A stretch of DNA of 41,501 bases from Leyella stercorea DSM 18206 (GTDB lineage Bacteria > Bacteroidota > Bacteroidia > Bacteroidales > Bacteroidaceae): contig NZ_JH379419.1 in NCBI RefSeq assembly GCF_000235885.1, positions 1 to 41,501 on the forward strand, written 5' to 3'. A model generated the notes under the pieces. It had not been told where the DNA came from. It worked only from the letters and a program-made list of their open reading frames with translations, and did no database searches. Of the stretch, positions 33,585 to 41,501 are shown piece after piece. The translations under genes and the position numbers were made by a program. The stretch's first letter is position 1. The number at the start of each line of letters is the position of its first letter.

Positions 33585-35028
33585 TCTGCTGTGCCTACCA
33601 GCCATGGCACAACGCGACTTCCAGCTAACCCAACAGCGCAATCCATGGCTCACAGCAAACAATGCCGCCGCACTGACCACCTATGCAGACAGCACCATAG
33701 CCCACGCCACCCTATCTTATCGTCACGACGGAGGTAAGCTGCACACCATGTCAGAAGGAAAGCGGCAGGAAGCTTATGATGCCGATGTGCAGTCATACTA
33801 CAGGCTCTCGTCTGACATTGTGGCTTACGGCAGAGCCACGTACAGCCGACGCAATATCTCAGAAGCAGCAGGCAGTATGCTTATGCCTACAATGAAGTTA
33901 ATGCCGTTCGACCTTGTCGAGGCGGATAACAATGCTGGTGACAAGAGCATGGAGACATTCAGCATCAACGGAGCCATCGGGTGGAAGGTATGGCGAAGTC
34001 TTGCCATTGGCGCACAACTCAACTATACAGCTGGCACATATGCCAAGCAGCGCGACCTACGCCACAGTAACACGCTGATGGATATAAACGCTGGTCTTGA
34101 CGCACATTTTTTGTTACCACACAACAGTGGCATTGGCATAGGGATGGTGTACAGCCGCCGCACGGAGGCGATGCAGTTCAAGACCTATGGTACAACTGAC
34201 CAAATATACTACACACTCATCGACTATGCCAACCATCATGGCGAACGCGAAGCATTCGGCACCGAAGGATTCACCGATAGTAAAAACCGTTTACCACTAC
34301 TGTCTGAATACATTGGTGTGACGGTTCAAAGCAAATACAATCGCCTCTTTGCCGACATCGTATACAGTCATCGTAATGGCTACTATGGACGCAAGTCGCA
34401 ATACAGTGCATCACACGAGCAGCACCATGGCGATAACTTCGCATTGCATCTGCGCTACGACATAACACAAAGGGCTGAGCGGCTTGTATGGGTTGACTTG
34501 AGAATGGCAACCGAGCGGCTTACGTCTGAACGCGAGAACTATCGCCGCACCATAGCCACCAACGGCACATCAGCCATATACTACGAATACTTCGAACCAA
34601 CAAAAATGGCAGACAAGGTACAGACATACGGTACAGCTGCCCTCAACGCCTACTGGGAACCATCTGGCAATATATACCTATGGCACATAACGGGAGGTGT
34701 CAAGTACTGGACTCGCCAACAGACTGCCTACGTATATCCCGATATATACACCGCCTCACACCACATCATAACCCCGTTTGTCAGTGCACGACGCAGTGTA
34801 CTCACACGAGGAGGATATTTATGGTCGGCAGAGGCAGGAGGCTCTGCCTCAATGGGCAGCTACAGACAATGGGCAGCCCACGCTGCCATTGCCTACGAGA
34901 TGCCCTTAAAAGGCACGTCCATACGACCTGCCATTTCCCTGAGGTACAACCTCCGCCAAGCCACCAATAGCAACACTAAAGGACAAACACGCAATACGCT
35001 CATCATCACAGCAGAAGCAACATTTTAA
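33556..35028 (+). CDS. Outer membrane beta-barrel, DUF6850-like
   Basis: Exported protein of 490 residues; signal peptide 1-19 (LLCLPAMAQ). The rest alternates polar and aromatic/hydrophobic residues in strands (IAYGRATYSRRN, SLAIGAQLNYTAGTYA, IYLWHITGGVKYW, SIRPAISLRYNLRQ), as in outer membrane barrels, with C-terminal LIITAEATF ending in F as expected for barrel assembly. It fits DUF6850 as I recall it. ATG at 33556 chosen because it begins the signal peptide; 33547 and 33514 are alternatives. It overlaps the end of the DUF4876-like gene by 29 bases, implying coupled translation. It may be a second pore or an anchor. Confidence 0.78.
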   Translation: MKLTIVLYANLLCLPAMAQRDFQLTQQRNPWLTANNAAALTTYADSTIAHATLSYRHDGGKLHTMSEGKRQEAYDADVQSYYRLSSDIVAYGRATYSRRNISEAAGSMLMPTMKLMPFDLVEADNNAGDKSMETFSINGAIGWKVWRSLAIGAQLNYTAGTYAKQRDLRHSNTLMDINAGLDAHFLLPHNSGIGIGMVYSRRTEAMQFKTYGTTDQIYYTLIDYANHHGEREAFGTEGFTDSKNRLPLLSEYIGVTVQSKYNRLFADIVYSHRNGYYGRKSQYSASHEQHHGDNFALHLRYDITQRAERLVWVDLRMATERLTSERENYRRTIATNGTSAIYYEYFEPTKMADKVQTYGTAALNAYWEPSGNIYLWHITGGVKYWTRQQTAYVYPDIYTASHHIITPFVSARRSVLTRGGYLWSAEAGGSASMGSYRQWAAHAAIAYEMPLKGTSIRPAISLRYNLRQATNSNTKGQTRNTLIITAEATF

Positions 35029-35050
35029 ACACAACTTTAAAAAACATAAT

Positions 35051-36418
35051 ATGAAAAAAATCTTTACACTCATCTTCGCTTGCATAGCAACGATGACAGT
35101 TATGGCACAGAGCGATGGCTCTACAGTATCTAACAGCTGGGGACTTAAAGGTTCGGGTACACAAGGCGACCCTTACCTCATCAGCACAGCAGCCGATTTC
35201 GAAGCAATGGCTAAGAATTGCAACGCCGATCACAAAGGAACTGGCGAGTACTTCAAGATGACTAACGACATCGACTTCGGCGGTTCGGCAGAAAATCCCG
35301 TTCAGCTGCCCGCAATAGGCAAGGACGGCAACGCCAAAATTACCCAGATAGCCTATGGCTTCGATGGCACTTTCGACGGCTACAACCATACCATCAGAGG
35401 CATCTACCACACCGAAAGCAACAACAATGCAGCAGGAAAGTACAACGCCCTGTTTGGTTGTATCGACAAGAATGGTGTCGTTAGAAACATCGTCTTCGAC
35501 AAGAACAACCACATCACAAGCTACAACTATGTTGGTACTATTGCCTCGATCAACATGGGCACTATACAGGGATGTGTCAACAATGCCGACATCACTGCTA
35601 CCAACTTTGCCGCTGGCGGTATATGCGGATTTATGGTCAATGGTTGTGGCACAATAAAAGACTGTGAAAACTACGGTGACATCAAGGCCATGACCTATGC
35701 ATCGGGCATCTGCGGTGGTTCGCAGTCGGGCAAGAGCATCACCACTTACAACTATCTTATAGAAGACTGCCTCAACAGCGGCAAGCTGTCTACAACCAAT
35801 GGCGTAGGATCGGCTGGTATTGCCGGCTCTTACTCGGGCGCCATAAAGAATTGCAACAACAACGGCAATGTAGACGACACCCAGGGTACAGCCAAGTCGA
35901 AGCTGTACACAGCAGGCATAGTAAGCTGCGCCAGCTTTGCAGTAGACATCGAAGGCTGTTACAACAGAGGCGCGATAAGCGGCGTAAAGAATGTCGGTGG
36001 CATCGTTGGCAACGTGATGAAGGGCGACGAGGCTGCCACTGTTATAAAGAATTGTCGCAACGATGGCTCGATTAGCGGACAAGACATGTACATTGCCGGC
36101 ATCGCAGCCAACTCAGCACGTAACGAGGGAGTGGTGTCTGTAGTATCATGCACCAACAATGGCGAGGTTACATCAACTGGCACTACCGAGTTTATTGGCA
36201 ACCTTCGCGGCAACACCACCATCGCTCTTGGCGAAGGCAACATTATTGGTGCCGGTCTTAAGGCTCTGCCACTCGACCCTGCCACAGAAACAGGCATCGA
36301 CAACACGAATGTCAACACCGGCAAAACTGCCAACGGCGTATTCTTGAGAAACGGACAGATTGTTATCGTCAAGAACAACAAGAAGTACACTATCAGCGGC
36401 ATTGAGATTGCCGAGTAA
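35051..36418 (+). CDS. Secreted Cys-ladder beta-helix protein
   Basis: Signal peptide 1-19 (TMTVMAQ), then GTQGDPYLISTAADFEAMA (36-54), the usual opening of GLUG-type surface proteins. From about 165 to 375 there are seven repeats of about 28-35 residues, each with a Cys followed by Asn or an equivalent: C175, C205, C240, C268, C303, C335, C367 (IKNCNNNGNV, IEGCYNRGAI, IKNCRNDGSI), several ending GGIVG-like. This predicts a right-handed beta-helix with a stacked cysteine row. The last 25 residues (VFLRNGQIVIVK..KYTISG) look like a secretion or anchoring tail of Bacteroidales. Lies 22 bases after the barrel gene. Could bind ligand or metal at the surface. Confidence 0.8.
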   Translation: MKKIFTLIFACIATMTVMAQSDGSTVSNSWGLKGSGTQGDPYLISTAADFEAMAKNCNADHKGTGEYFKMTNDIDFGGSAENPVQLPAIGKDGNAKITQIAYGFDGTFDGYNHTIRGIYHTESNNNAAGKYNALFGCIDKNGVVRNIVFDKNNHITSYNYVGTIASINMGTIQGCVNNADITATNFAAGGICGFMVNGCGTIKDCENYGDIKAMTYASGICGGSQSGKSITTYNYLIEDCLNSGKLSTTNGVGSAGIAGSYSGAIKNCNNNGNVDDTQGTAKSKLYTAGIVSCASFAVDIEGCYNRGAISGVKNVGGIVGNVMKGDEAATVIKNCRNDGSISGQDMYIAGIAANSARNEGVVSVVSCTNNGEVTSTGTTEFIGNLRGNTTIALGEGNIIGAGLKALPLDPATETGIDNTNVNTGKTANGVFLRNGQIVIVKNNKKYTISGIEIAE

Positions 36419-36475
36419 TAAATAACAGTTGAGACATAAATATCAGTTCCCAACTTTAACACTTAATCTCTTTAT

Positions 36476-39304
36476 ATGAAACAAAGACGAATCTTCTCTC
36501 TTCTGATGTGCCTGGGCTGCAGTATGGCTATGTCGGCGCAGACGTTGCCTCTCGACAGTTGTATACGCAAAGGTAAGCTCGCCAACGGGCTTACCTACTA
36601 CATACGCCACAACGACCAAACTCCGGGGCAAGCAGACTTCTACATTGCACAGCGTGTAGGCTCTATACTCGAGCAACCCGAGCAGCGCGGACTGGCTCAC
36701 TTCCTTGAGCACATGGCGTTCAACGGCACACGCAACTTTCCTGACGGCAATGGAGGCAAACACTCTGTACGCAACTGGTGCGAACGCAACGGCATCAAGT
36801 TCGGGGCCGACCTTAATGCCTACACATCCATCGATCAGACCGTGTACAACATATCCAATGCTCCTGTGAGCAAGGCTGGCGTAACCGACACCTGTCTCAC
36901 CATACTGCACGACTGGGCAGGCTCACTACTGCTTAAAGACAACGAGATTGACCAAGAACGTGGCGTGATACGAGAAGAGTGGCGCACACGACGTTCGCGC
37001 ATGGCAGCGCAGCGTATGATGGAGAATGCTATGCCCGTGATATACGCTGGGTCGAAATATGCCGACTGCCTACCAATAGGACACATCGAAGTGGTGGACA
37101 CATTCCACTACGACACACTGCGCGACTATTACCAAAAATGGTATCGTCCCGACCTGCAGGGCATCATCGTAGTGGGCGACATCGATGTAGACCAGATAGA
37201 AGCCAAGATACGAAAGCTCTTCAGTGATAATCCCATGCCCATTGGTGCTCCGCAGCGCACATACTATACAGTACCCGACAACAAAGAGATGATTGTTTAC
37301 ACACAGGCAGACAACGAGCAGCCAACACTCAATTTCTCACTCTACATGAAGCACGATGCCGAGCAACGCCAGTCGAGAGCCACACGCGAGGCATTCCTTA
37401 GCAGCTACAAGTCACGACTCGCCATGTTCATACTGCGCCAGCGTCTGGCAAAGCTGTCACACGAGGCACAACCCCGAGTGATGTCGGCAAACTGTCGCGT
37501 AGGCAACTTCTACGTCACCACTGAAAAGGATGCTTTCGCCCTCAACCTCGGACTCATGCCCAACAATCCGCAGGTTGGTATAGATGCTGCCATCGAGATA
37601 GTGGAGAAGGCAAGACGCTACGGCTTTACCGCCGCCGAGCTTGAGCATGCCAAGGTGCAGCACACCGTAAACATCGAACACCGTTTGGACAACAAAAACA
37701 AGACACGCAATGCCGAATATGCAAAGAATATTGTGTCCAACTTCTGCAACAACGAGCCTTGCATGAACATCGAATACGAGGCTGCACTGGAGGCAGAATT
37801 CTCAGCTACCGTTACACTCGACGACATCAACAAAACGATGGCGGAGATAGTGGACAACCAAAATCAAGTGTGCATCGTCTTCGGACCCACCAAGTACGAC
37901 GGCAAGCCATATACCATGCCCACATCCGACCAGCTCAAGACGTGGATAGAAAGCGCGCAACAGCGTGAATACACCAACGACAACACAGCGCAGCAGGTAG
38001 ACCCCGTATTCATGAAGAAGCTGCCAAAAAAGGGTAAGATACTCTCAAAGCAAGCAACCGACAATGGTTACACCGAATACGTCCTTTCGAACGGCATAAA
38101 GGTAAGTGCCAGACATTCAGACATCGAGCCCAACCGCCTCACCATCAACATGTTCCGTCTCGGCGGCCGCTCGTTATACCCCGACACAGATGCTCCTACA
38201 CTACAATTCCTTAACAGCGTAGTTAAAGAGAGCGGAGCAGCTGACTTCGATTTTCTCACTCTCGAGAAGAAGCGCCGTGGCAAGGCACTGCGTGTAGTTC
38301 CATACATCGATGCCGAGGAAGAGGGCGTAAAGGGAGTATGTGTAGCCTCCGACCTTAAGACATGGTTACAGATAATGTATCTCTATCTCACCAATCCACG
38401 CAAGGACAAGGCGATATTTCAGAATATGATAGCCAAACAGCAGTCAATGCTGCGAAATCGCAACGCAAGCCCTAATGTCACCTATAACGACTCGCTGCGC
38501 GTAGCCGTATACGGTAAACGCAAGCGCACTCAACCGCTCACGGCGGAACGTATGAACGAGGTAAACTTCGACCGCATCTACCAGATTTACAATGAGCGTT
38601 TCAGTAATCTTGCAGGCATGCACCTCATCGTTACGGGCGACATACGTCAGGACGATTTCGACGATTTACTCTGCCAATACGTGGCAAGCCTACCAGGAAA
38701 GCGCAACAGCAACAACGACTGCAAGCCAGGACAATACACACTCAACATACAGAAGGGACAGGTGACAAAGGTGTTCCACAAACAGATGATAACACCCTCG
38801 GCACAGACCAACATCGTATACTCAGCCCCAATAGCCTATACCGCCGACACCGACCTCAAGCTCGATGTGTTGTCGCAGATAATGCGCGGTGTATACACCG
38901 AAAAGGTGCGCGAGGAACGTGGCGGCACATACGGAGTGAGCGTAGAGGGCCAGTTCTGGAAATATCCTACAGACGGATGTTCCATGACCGTAAGTTTTCG
39001 TTGCGACCCCGACAAATACGACGAACTGTTGCCACTCATCGACCTCAATCTGCAGCGCATAGCCACCGAAGGTCCCACCATCGAGCAACTGCAGAAGGTG
39101 AAGGAGTTTGAGCGCAAGAACTATCAACGTGCCGTGCTCACCAACGGATGGTGGGAATACGTGCGCTATCACCAGCTGCGAGAAGGTATCGACTTCAACC
39201 GCAACTATCTGCAGAAGGTAGACAGTCTCACCACCGATGACATACGCCAATTCTGCAGACAGCTCACAGCCCCAGGCAATCGCATTCAGGTAACAATGAA
39301 ATAA
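36476..39304 (+). CDS. M16-family zinc metalloprotease
   Basis: Periplasmic peptidase of the pitrilysin/insulinase family, 942 residues, with two M16 halves. Signal peptide 1-21 (SMAMSAQ). The active half has the inverted zinc motif H75-F-L-E78-H79 in GLAHFLEHMAFNGT, and the third ligand is likely E161 in DQERGVIREEW; both look intact. The second, inactive half begins near residue 540 (TEYVLSNGIKVSARHSD) and has the R/Y pair region ERGGTYGVSV near 818. These enzymes digest peptides or small proteins inside a closed chamber. In Gram-negative FusC/PqqL, an M16 enzyme beside a TonB receptor degrades imported iron proteins, a useful comparison here. Normal length, 57 bases after the beta-helix gene. 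Confidence 0.94.
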   Translation: MKQRRIFSLLMCLGCSMAMSAQTLPLDSCIRKGKLANGLTYYIRHNDQTPGQADFYIAQRVGSILEQPEQRGLAHFLEHMAFNGTRNFPDGNGGKHSVRNWCERNGIKFGADLNAYTSIDQTVYNISNAPVSKAGVTDTCLTILHDWAGSLLLKDNEIDQERGVIREEWRTRRSRMAAQRMMENAMPVIYAGSKYADCLPIGHIEVVDTFHYDTLRDYYQKWYRPDLQGIIVVGDIDVDQIEAKIRKLFSDNPMPIGAPQRTYYTVPDNKEMIVYTQADNEQPTLNFSLYMKHDAEQRQSRATREAFLSSYKSRLAMFILRQRLAKLSHEAQPRVMSANCRVGNFYVTTEKDAFALNLGLMPNNPQVGIDAAIEIVEKARRYGFTAAELEHAKVQHTVNIEHRLDNKNKTRNAEYAKNIVSNFCNNEPCMNIEYEAALEAEFSATVTLDDINKTMAEIVDNQNQVCIVFGPTKYDGKPYTMPTSDQLKTWIESAQQREYTNDNTAQQVDPVFMKKLPKKGKILSKQATDNGYTEYVLSNGIKVSARHSDIEPNRLTINMFRLGGRSLYPDTDAPTLQFLNSVVKESGAADFDFLTLEKKRRGKALRVVPYIDAEEEGVKGVCVASDLKTWLQIMYLYLTNPRKDKAIFQNMIAKQQSMLRNRNASPNVTYNDSLRVAVYGKRKRTQPLTAERMNEVNFDRIYQIYNERFSNLAGMHLIVTGDIRQDDFDDLLCQYVASLPGKRNSNNDCKPGQYTLNIQKGQVTKVFHKQMITPSAQTNIVYSAPIAYTADTDLKLDVLSQIMRGVYTEKVREERGGTYGVSVEGQFWKYPTDGCSMTVSFRCDPDKYDELLPLIDLNLQRIATEGPTIEQLQKVKEFERKNYQRAVLTNGWWEYVRYHQLREGIDFNRNYLQKVDSLTTDDIRQFCRQLTAPGNRIQVTMK

Positions 39305-39331
39305 TTGAATTCATAAAAAACGACAAACATT

Positions 39332-39745
39332 ATGCTTTCAACACATAAGTGTATAAAACGAGGAGCGGCTACATTATTGCTGCTCCTCGCAGCCTCAAAC
39401 ATCCACTCTGACAACGTAATAACACGCCATACCGATGGCACCACTATCGTGCGCACCACCACTATATGCAACGCCCGCGGATATCGTAAGTCCACGCCCG
39501 TAGAAGTACACTTCAAGAACGGCAAGGTGCAGAAAGTGGTAGCACTGAAAAACGAAGAAACTGTACCCTACTTTGCCCGTGTAAAGCAGTTTCTGCTGCC
39601 GCTATACAATAACCTCAAAATCTCAAAGGCAAAGAAGCTAACCCAACGCACCGATATAGACGGATGCACCGGAGCTACATTCAGCACCAAGGCTGTACAA
39701 AAAAACATAAAGGCAGCTATAGATTATTACGAGAAACAGAAGTAG
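39332..39745 (+). CDS. Exported FMN-binding-domain protein
   Basis: Small exported redox protein of 137 residues; signal peptide about 1-26 (TLLLLLAASNIHS). The rest is an FMN-binding domain (like NqrC/RnfG): VEVHFKNGKVQKVVALKNEET and D110-G-C-T-G114-A-T116-F-S-T119. In this family a threonine at the place of T119 receives FMN covalently from ApbE. It is the last gene of the six-gene operon, 27 bases after the M16 protease, and is followed by a strong terminator. It could pass electrons to a periplasmic acceptor such as ferric iron. No membrane electron donor or ApbE gene is in the window. Confidence 0.88.
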   Translation: MLSTHKCIKRGAATLLLLLAASNIHSDNVITRHTDGTTIVRTTTICNARGYRKSTPVEVHFKNGKVQKVVALKNEETVPYFARVKQFLLPLYNNLKISKAKKLTQRTDIDGCTGATFSTKAVQKNIKAAIDYYEKQK

Positions 39746-39786
39746 GAGCGGTAGCTAATATATGTAACTTAAGCAAGCAACAAACA

Positions 39787-39820
39787 AAAAACCGCCCAGC
39801 ATCACTGCTCGGCGGTTTTT
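39787..39820. terminator. Bidirectional terminator after the TonB operon
   Basis: AAAAACCGCC (39787-39796) pairs with GGCGGTTTTT (39811-39820), extended inside by AGC/GCT after one C-C mismatch, with a 6-base loop. T tracts are present in both directions, so it can stop both the plus operon and minus transcripts. Confidence 0.9.
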
Positions 39821-39938
39821 AAACTCTTTTCTTGATTTATCAAACAATTACAAACTGCTTCTTATTTATTCATTCATTTACATTACTGGCTTTACTAATA
39901 CTAATTTGTATTAATAACTAAATGTTATCACAACATTA
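39787..39938 (-). ncRNA. Possible small RNA antisense to the operon end
   Basis: A minus-strand -7-like element TACTTTTG (39951-39944) would start RNA at about 39938, ending at the bidirectional terminator. No frame fits it. No -33 element was found at the right spacing, so support is weak. Confidence 0.15.
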
Positions 39939-40030
39939 CACTGCAAAAGTACAAACTTTCGATAAACTTGCGATTGCAATCGGTAAAAGATATGTGTCAT
40001 TGTGTAAAAATCGTCGATTTCAACGACTTT

Positions 40031-41191
40031 TTAATCGTTTGACACGCTATTTTTACCATTTGACGCACGAAACTCTATCGGACTCTTGCCCTCACGCTGC
40101 TGGAATGCACGGCGGAAAGTGGACAAAGAGTTGAAGCCCGACTTCGTGGCGATGGTGTCAAGAGTGTCATCGGTGGAGTGAAGAAGCAGCTTGGCATGAT
40201 GTATGCGATAATCGTTGACAAAGTCGTAGAACGTGGTATCGCAACACTGGTTGATGTATTGCGATAGGTATGTGCGATTGGTGCCCAGAAGAGCAGCCAG
40301 CTCCGTGAGTCGCAAACGCGGATCGAGGTACACATGATCGCGCTCAAAGAGTAGGTGCATACGCTCAGCGAAGGCTGCTTCCTGCTGCACGCTCTGCTCG
40401 TCAGTGGGGATACCCGACAAGTCTGTACCTGTATCGATGCCGGTCTCCTGCGAGGTAACAACGGATGCCAAAGCCTCATCATCTGCCTCCAAAGGTGCTA
40501 CTACCGATTGGGAGTCGGCAGACTCGTATGCCTTAACAATGCTTATCACGCGAGCCTGACGATAGAAGAAGAAACAAGCCACCGCCCACACCACGAGCGA
40601 ACCAATAAGGTAGATGGCATCATTCTCGCAACTGGGGTGCACACTGTCGTATATCCACAGCAGAAGGATGCAGAAGAACGACACGATAATGCCACGCAAC
40701 CAGTTGAAGTTGATGTATTTCTCGTAGGAGAACTCCTCCATCAGCGCACGCTCGAAGCGGGGCACTTCGTGCAGCGACCAACTCAAGAGCAAAACGCCAT
40801 AAACAAACGAGGAGATGTGTATCACGTCGAACACTAACGGCTCGGGGTAAACTAACGACACGGTCATAAACGATAAGAACGGGATATACAACAACGACGC
40901 ACGCCACCAGTTGAGCCATCCTGGGCGACATGCTTCGATAAGAACGATGGCATAAAGCGGCATAGTGAACAGGTCTATGCTCGAAGAGAACAATGATTCG
41001 AGCGCACTGTCATAATAACCGTCTCCTATAAGCGCAAGGTTCTTAACGTATAGTGCTACGGTGACGAGCATAAGCGTGCTGACATAGATGTTCAGCGAAG
41101 CGCGACGCTTGTAACTGAACAACAATGCCATCATCAGATGGAACATAATGCTCGCTCCATATAAGAAGTATAACAAGTTGCAACCGGTCAT
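40031..41191 (-). CDS. Membrane-anchored AraC-type regulator
   Basis: Transcription regulator of 386 residues with about seven predicted membrane helices (roughly 8-25, 35-52, 72-88, 98-115, 122-140, 165-181, 190-210), an acidic linker (about 222-275), and a C-terminal AraC-type double helix-turn-helix (283-376: LRLTELAALLGTNRTYLSQYIN and LDTIATKSGFNSLSTFRRAF, ending KSPIEF). The sensor domain presumably reads a signal in or through the membrane. It converges on the six-gene TonB operon and is 285 bases away, so it could regulate that operon, but the sequence does not prove it. It has its own promoter. Contains no receiver domain or phosphorylation site. Confidence 0.85.
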   Translation of the reverse strand: MTGCNLLYFLYGASIMFHLMMALLFSYKRRASLNIYVSTLMLVTVALYVKNLALIGDGYYDSALESLFSSSIDLFTMPLYAIVLIEACRPGWLNWWRASLLYIPFLSFMTVSLVYPEPLVFDVIHISSFVYGVLLLSWSLHEVPRFERALMEEFSYEKYINFNWLRGIIVSFFCILLLWIYDSVHPSCENDAIYLIGSLVVWAVACFFFYRQARVISIVKAYESADSQSVVAPLEADDEALASVVTSQETGIDTGTDLSGIPTDEQSVQQEAAFAERMHLLFERDHVYLDPRLRLTELAALLGTNRTYLSQYINQCCDTTFYDFVNDYRIHHAKLLLHSTDDTLDTIATKSGFNSLSTFRRAFQQREGKSPIEFRASNGKNSVSND

Positions 41192-41299
41192 AGTCCTTGC
41201 TTAGAAATCCTATATATGTTTGTAAATGTAATTGTATAAATCGCTGCTACGTATGACTAAAAAGCTCGCAATCGATACTTTTCTATTGTTTTGACAATG
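41192..41299 (-). other. Leader of the membrane AraC-type gene
   Basis: About 100 bases lie between the predicted start of transcription and the start codon. No hairpin or gene was recognised in it. Confidence 0.4.
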
Positions 41300-41331
41300 C
41301 AAAGTTAGGAATAAAATGCTTGCAACGCAAA
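41300..41331 (-). promoter_or_regulatory. Promoter of the membrane AraC-type gene
   Basis: Minus strand: TTTG (41331-41328), 20-bp spacer, TAACTTTG (41307-41300), a full match to the Bacteroidetes consensus. Confidence 0.7.
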
Positions 41332-41358
41332 CATTATCTGTAGTTTTTGTTGGTATTC

Positions 41359-41390
41359 AGGAGGGTATAGCATCCCTGCCATAGCCTCCT
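41359..41390. repeat. Near copy of the 7916-7939 hairpin
   Basis: Shares AGGAGGGTAT, GCATCCCTGCCATA and CC with the 7912-7939 element; differs at two stem positions. Outer arms AGGAGG/CCTCCT extend it. Confidence 0.7.
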
Positions 41391-41409
41391 AATATGAGAA
41401 ATATACGCA

Positions 41410-41440
41410 AAGAGGGCATGGTTTTTCGCCATGCCCTCTT
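41410..41440. terminator. Strong hairpin near the right edge
   Basis: 12-bp perfect inverted repeat AAGAGGGCATGG / CCATGCCCTCTT with a 7-base loop (41422-41428). Probably terminates a gene beyond the window. The remaining bases up to 41501 hold no gene I can see. Confidence 0.7.
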
Positions 41441-41501
41441 ATGCTTTTGCTTGGTTGGTGCACATTAGGGGAGGGCGTGTCAAAACTCCCAATATAAATA
41501 A

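Noticed and set aside
41470..41501. Possible insertion sequence end at the right edge
   Set aside because: GGGCGTGTCAAAACTCCC looks like some terminal repeats, but there is no matching end, target duplication or transposase in the window.

Overview
The window looks like chromosome from a Bacteroidales bacterium, most likely Prevotella/Segatella-like. Evidence: SusC/SusD pair, many signal-peptide lipoproteins, type III glutamine synthetase, DapL-route lysine genes, GH92 mannosidase, Type-9-secretion-like C-terminal tails, and promoters with the Bacteroidetes -7 element TAnnTTTG plus an upstream TTG/TTTG about 19-21 bp away. No rRNA, intact tRNA, transposase, integrase or CRISPR array was found. 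No ribosome binding site was strong enough to decide a start; starts rest on signal peptides, family fit and promoter position.

Left part (1-11650), mostly minus strand: a gene-free edge with a 22-bp tandem repeat; dapF-dapL-glnN (lysine/peptidoglycan precursor plus ammonia assimilation); a lipoprotein with a thioredoxin fold lacking CxxC; a secreted alpha/beta hydrolase; a divergent Nudix hydrolase; then a minus operon of acyl-CoA ligase, prfB (TAATG overlap), a 46-residue membrane peptide and a CYTH protein.

Middle (11798-26780), all minus: an operon of SusC, SusD, a lipoprotein and a secreted C10 cysteine protease, with three 20-bp phased direct repeats against its promoter; a secreted M6 metalloprotease whose C-terminal tail nearly matches that of the C10 protease; a NagB-like/PIG-L fusion whose NagB half has lost catalytic residues; and a GH92 alpha-mannosidase. 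Together these suggest protein/glycoprotein breakdown with SusCD uptake of products. The spaces between hold hairpins and repeats, including a 32-bp perfect inverted repeat whose arms are themselves palindromes, and a 118-bp tandem duplication.

Right part (26762-41501): a plus-strand two-gene operon of PLP sulfur amino acid enzymes (ATGA overlap); then a compact six-gene plus-strand operon (29362-39745) of TonB-dependent receptor, lipoprotein (DUF4876-like), outer membrane barrel (DUF6850-like), secreted Cys-ladder beta-helix protein, M16 zinc protease and a small exported FMN-binding protein with a covalent-flavinylation motif. This is the best candidate for an undescribed system; I propose import of an iron- or cofactor-bearing peptide/protein, proteolysis, and flavin-based reduction. 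A converging gene encodes an AraC-type regulator on a roughly seven-helix membrane domain.
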